5,765 nt of DNA from positions 1 through 5,765 of the forward strand of contig JAOARK010000279.1 of NCBI GenBank assembly GCA_025210575.1, read 5' to 3'. Within the stretch, counting starts at the first letter, position 1. Each line of letters opens with the position of its first letter. A program made the translations under genes and the position numbers. Shown here in pieces: positions 4,888-5,765 of the stretch. This stretch comes from Schleiferiaceae bacterium (lineage in GTDB: Bacteria; Bacteroidota; Bacteroidia; Flavobacteriales; Schleiferiaceae). The notes under the pieces are model-generated. The model had not been told where the DNA came from, ran no database searches, and saw only the letters and a list, made by a program, of their open reading frames with translations.

Positions 4888-5765
4888 ATGAAATCAGTAT
4901 TTATTACAGGAGCAAACGGTGGGTTAGGATTAGAAACAGCAAAGTTGTTGGCACAGGAAAAATTAGAGCGTTTTGTTTTAGGTGCTAGAACTCTTGCTAA
5001 GTCTGAATATGCAAAAAATGAAGTGGAGAAAAACGGAGGGGTCAATGCCAATTTAGAAACGGCAGGTGGGTTTGACATGACTAATGTTGAAGCAATAGAA
5101 AAAGCGGTTGAAGCACTTCCGAAAAACAAACCTTTCGACACCATCTTCTTTCAAGTAGGAGGTGTGTTTTTTACGGATGACTACCAATATCAAAATCACA
5201 ATGGGCTGAAAATTGAAAAGACAGTTTTTCAAAATGTGATTGGCTCATATGTAACATTAACAAACTTAGAGAAGGCAGGGTTGGTTGCCAAGAATGCGAG
5301 AATCGTCTTTGCCGGTGGTGAAGGTGCGCGCGGTATTCCGGGAATGATTGAAAAACCGGTTTTCACGCCACAGGAGTTTAGGAACTATGTATTTGGTAGA
5401 GGAGATCAGAAAAAATACAATCCAATGAATGCTATTGGGGTTTCAAAACTATCGAGTGCATTGTTGGTTCAGAAACTAGCCCAGATGAAAGATGGAAATA
5501 CTTACGTATGGTTTACCCCTGGCTTAACTCATGGAACCAATGGTTTAAAAGAGTTGAAAGGGATTAAACGCTTTTTCATGGAGACAGTTGCATTTGGTAT
5601 TACGGGTTTGCTTGGGTTGTCTCAGAGTCCAAAGAAAGGAGCGCAAAAATATTTTGACAGTTTAACAGGGGAATATGGCAAAAATGGAGATGTTCTAGGG
5701 TCTCCAGAAGGGAAGGTGCTCGGAAAAATTGTTGACCAATTGCCCATGAATACAAGCCTCGGAGA
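4888..5765 (+). CDS. Divergent SDR-fold protein lacking catalytic Ser/Tyr, C-terminus cut by window edge
   Basis: The frame is open from ATG 4888 to the right edge: 292 residues, and already longer than a classical SDR. The Rossmann part is intact: TGANGGLG (7-14), GAR (32-34; Arg34 suggests NADP(H)) and D63 after the third strand. Other motifs are altered. NNAG is replaced by QVGG (89-92). The strand that should end in catalytic Ser reads IVFAGGEG (139-146). The YxxxK motif reads IGVSK (183-187), with Ile where Tyr is expected and Lys187 kept. The surrounding AIGVSKLSSALL resembles the A-Y-x-x-S-K-L pattern of retinol dehydrogenase/protochlorophyllide reductase-like SDRs, and a similar insertion of about 30 residues lies before it. 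PG is at 211-212. It may be a cofactor-binding non-enzyme, or use another residue such as Tyr177. The start directly precedes the first beta strand; there is no Shine-Dalgarno. It is too different from the upstream SDR to be a recent duplicate. Confidence 0.85.
   Translation, partial: MKSVFITGANGGLGLETAKLLAQEKLERFVLGARTLAKSEYAKNEVEKNGGVNANLETAGGFDMTNVEAIEKAVEALPKNKPFDTIFFQVGGVFFTDDYQYQNHNGLKIEKTVFQNVIGSYVTLTNLEKAGLVAKNARIVFAGGEGARGIPGMIEKPVFTPQEFRNYVFGRGDQKKYNPMNAIGVSKLSSALLVQKLAQMKDGNTYVWFTPGLTHGTNGLKELKGIKRFFMETVAFGITGLLGLSQSPKKGAQKYFDSLTGEYGKNGDVLGSPEGKVLGKIVDQLPMNTSLG

Noticed and set aside
4869..5144. 91-residue open frame antisense to the second SDR gene
   Set aside because: Ser/Ala/Phe-rich composition typical of an antisense frame; the plus frame has the SDR glycine motif.
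4003..5765. Tandem duplication of SDR genes
   Set aside because: The two proteins share only the generic Rossmann motif and belong to different SDR subgroups.

Overview
The window is a 5.8 kb piece of ordinary bacterial chromosome, most likely from a member of the Bacteroidota (Flavobacteriia/Cytophagia-like). The evidence is moderately AT-rich DNA, start codons preceded by A-rich sequence with almost no Shine-Dalgarno, one good match to the Bacteroidota promoter form (TTTG, about 20 bp, TAnnTTTG), a signal peptide ending FSQ, and protein families common in that phylum. No RNA gene, insertion sequence, CRISPR array or phage gene was seen. Family names come from recognising motifs by eye, not from a database search.

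Layout. Positions 1-845 (minus) hold most of a DUF5996 protein of unknown function whose C-terminus lies beyond the left edge. Divergent from it, 902-2127 (plus) is a two-gene unit: a stand-alone PAS sensor domain and a metallo-beta-lactamase-fold hydrolase, joined by an ATGA overlap. Converging on it with 1 bp between stop codons is a three-gene minus-strand operon, 3941 to 2129: a DUF3592 membrane protein, an outer-membrane beta-barrel protein and a uracil-DNA-glycosylase-superfamily protein. These are linked by 4-bp overlaps (ATGA, then TTGA). A 61-bp divergent spacer carrying an imperfect inverted repeat separates this operon from a classical short-chain dehydrogenase (4003-4776, plus). 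After 111 bp comes a second, divergent SDR (4888 to the right edge, plus) that keeps the nucleotide-binding fold but lacks the catalytic Ser and Tyr.

How the genes work together. The PAS/MBL pair looks like a conserved sensor-plus-hydrolase module; its ligand and substrate are unknown. The DUF3592/OMP/UDG operon combines envelope proteins with a probable DNA-repair enzyme and has no obvious common pathway. The two SDRs are neighbours but belong to different subfamilies, so they are not a recent tandem duplication. I see no clear defence or mobile system. The most interesting points are the PAS/MBL module, the apparently active-site-dead SDR, the glycosylase with mixed family motifs and a TTG start, and the inverted repeat in the divergent spacer.
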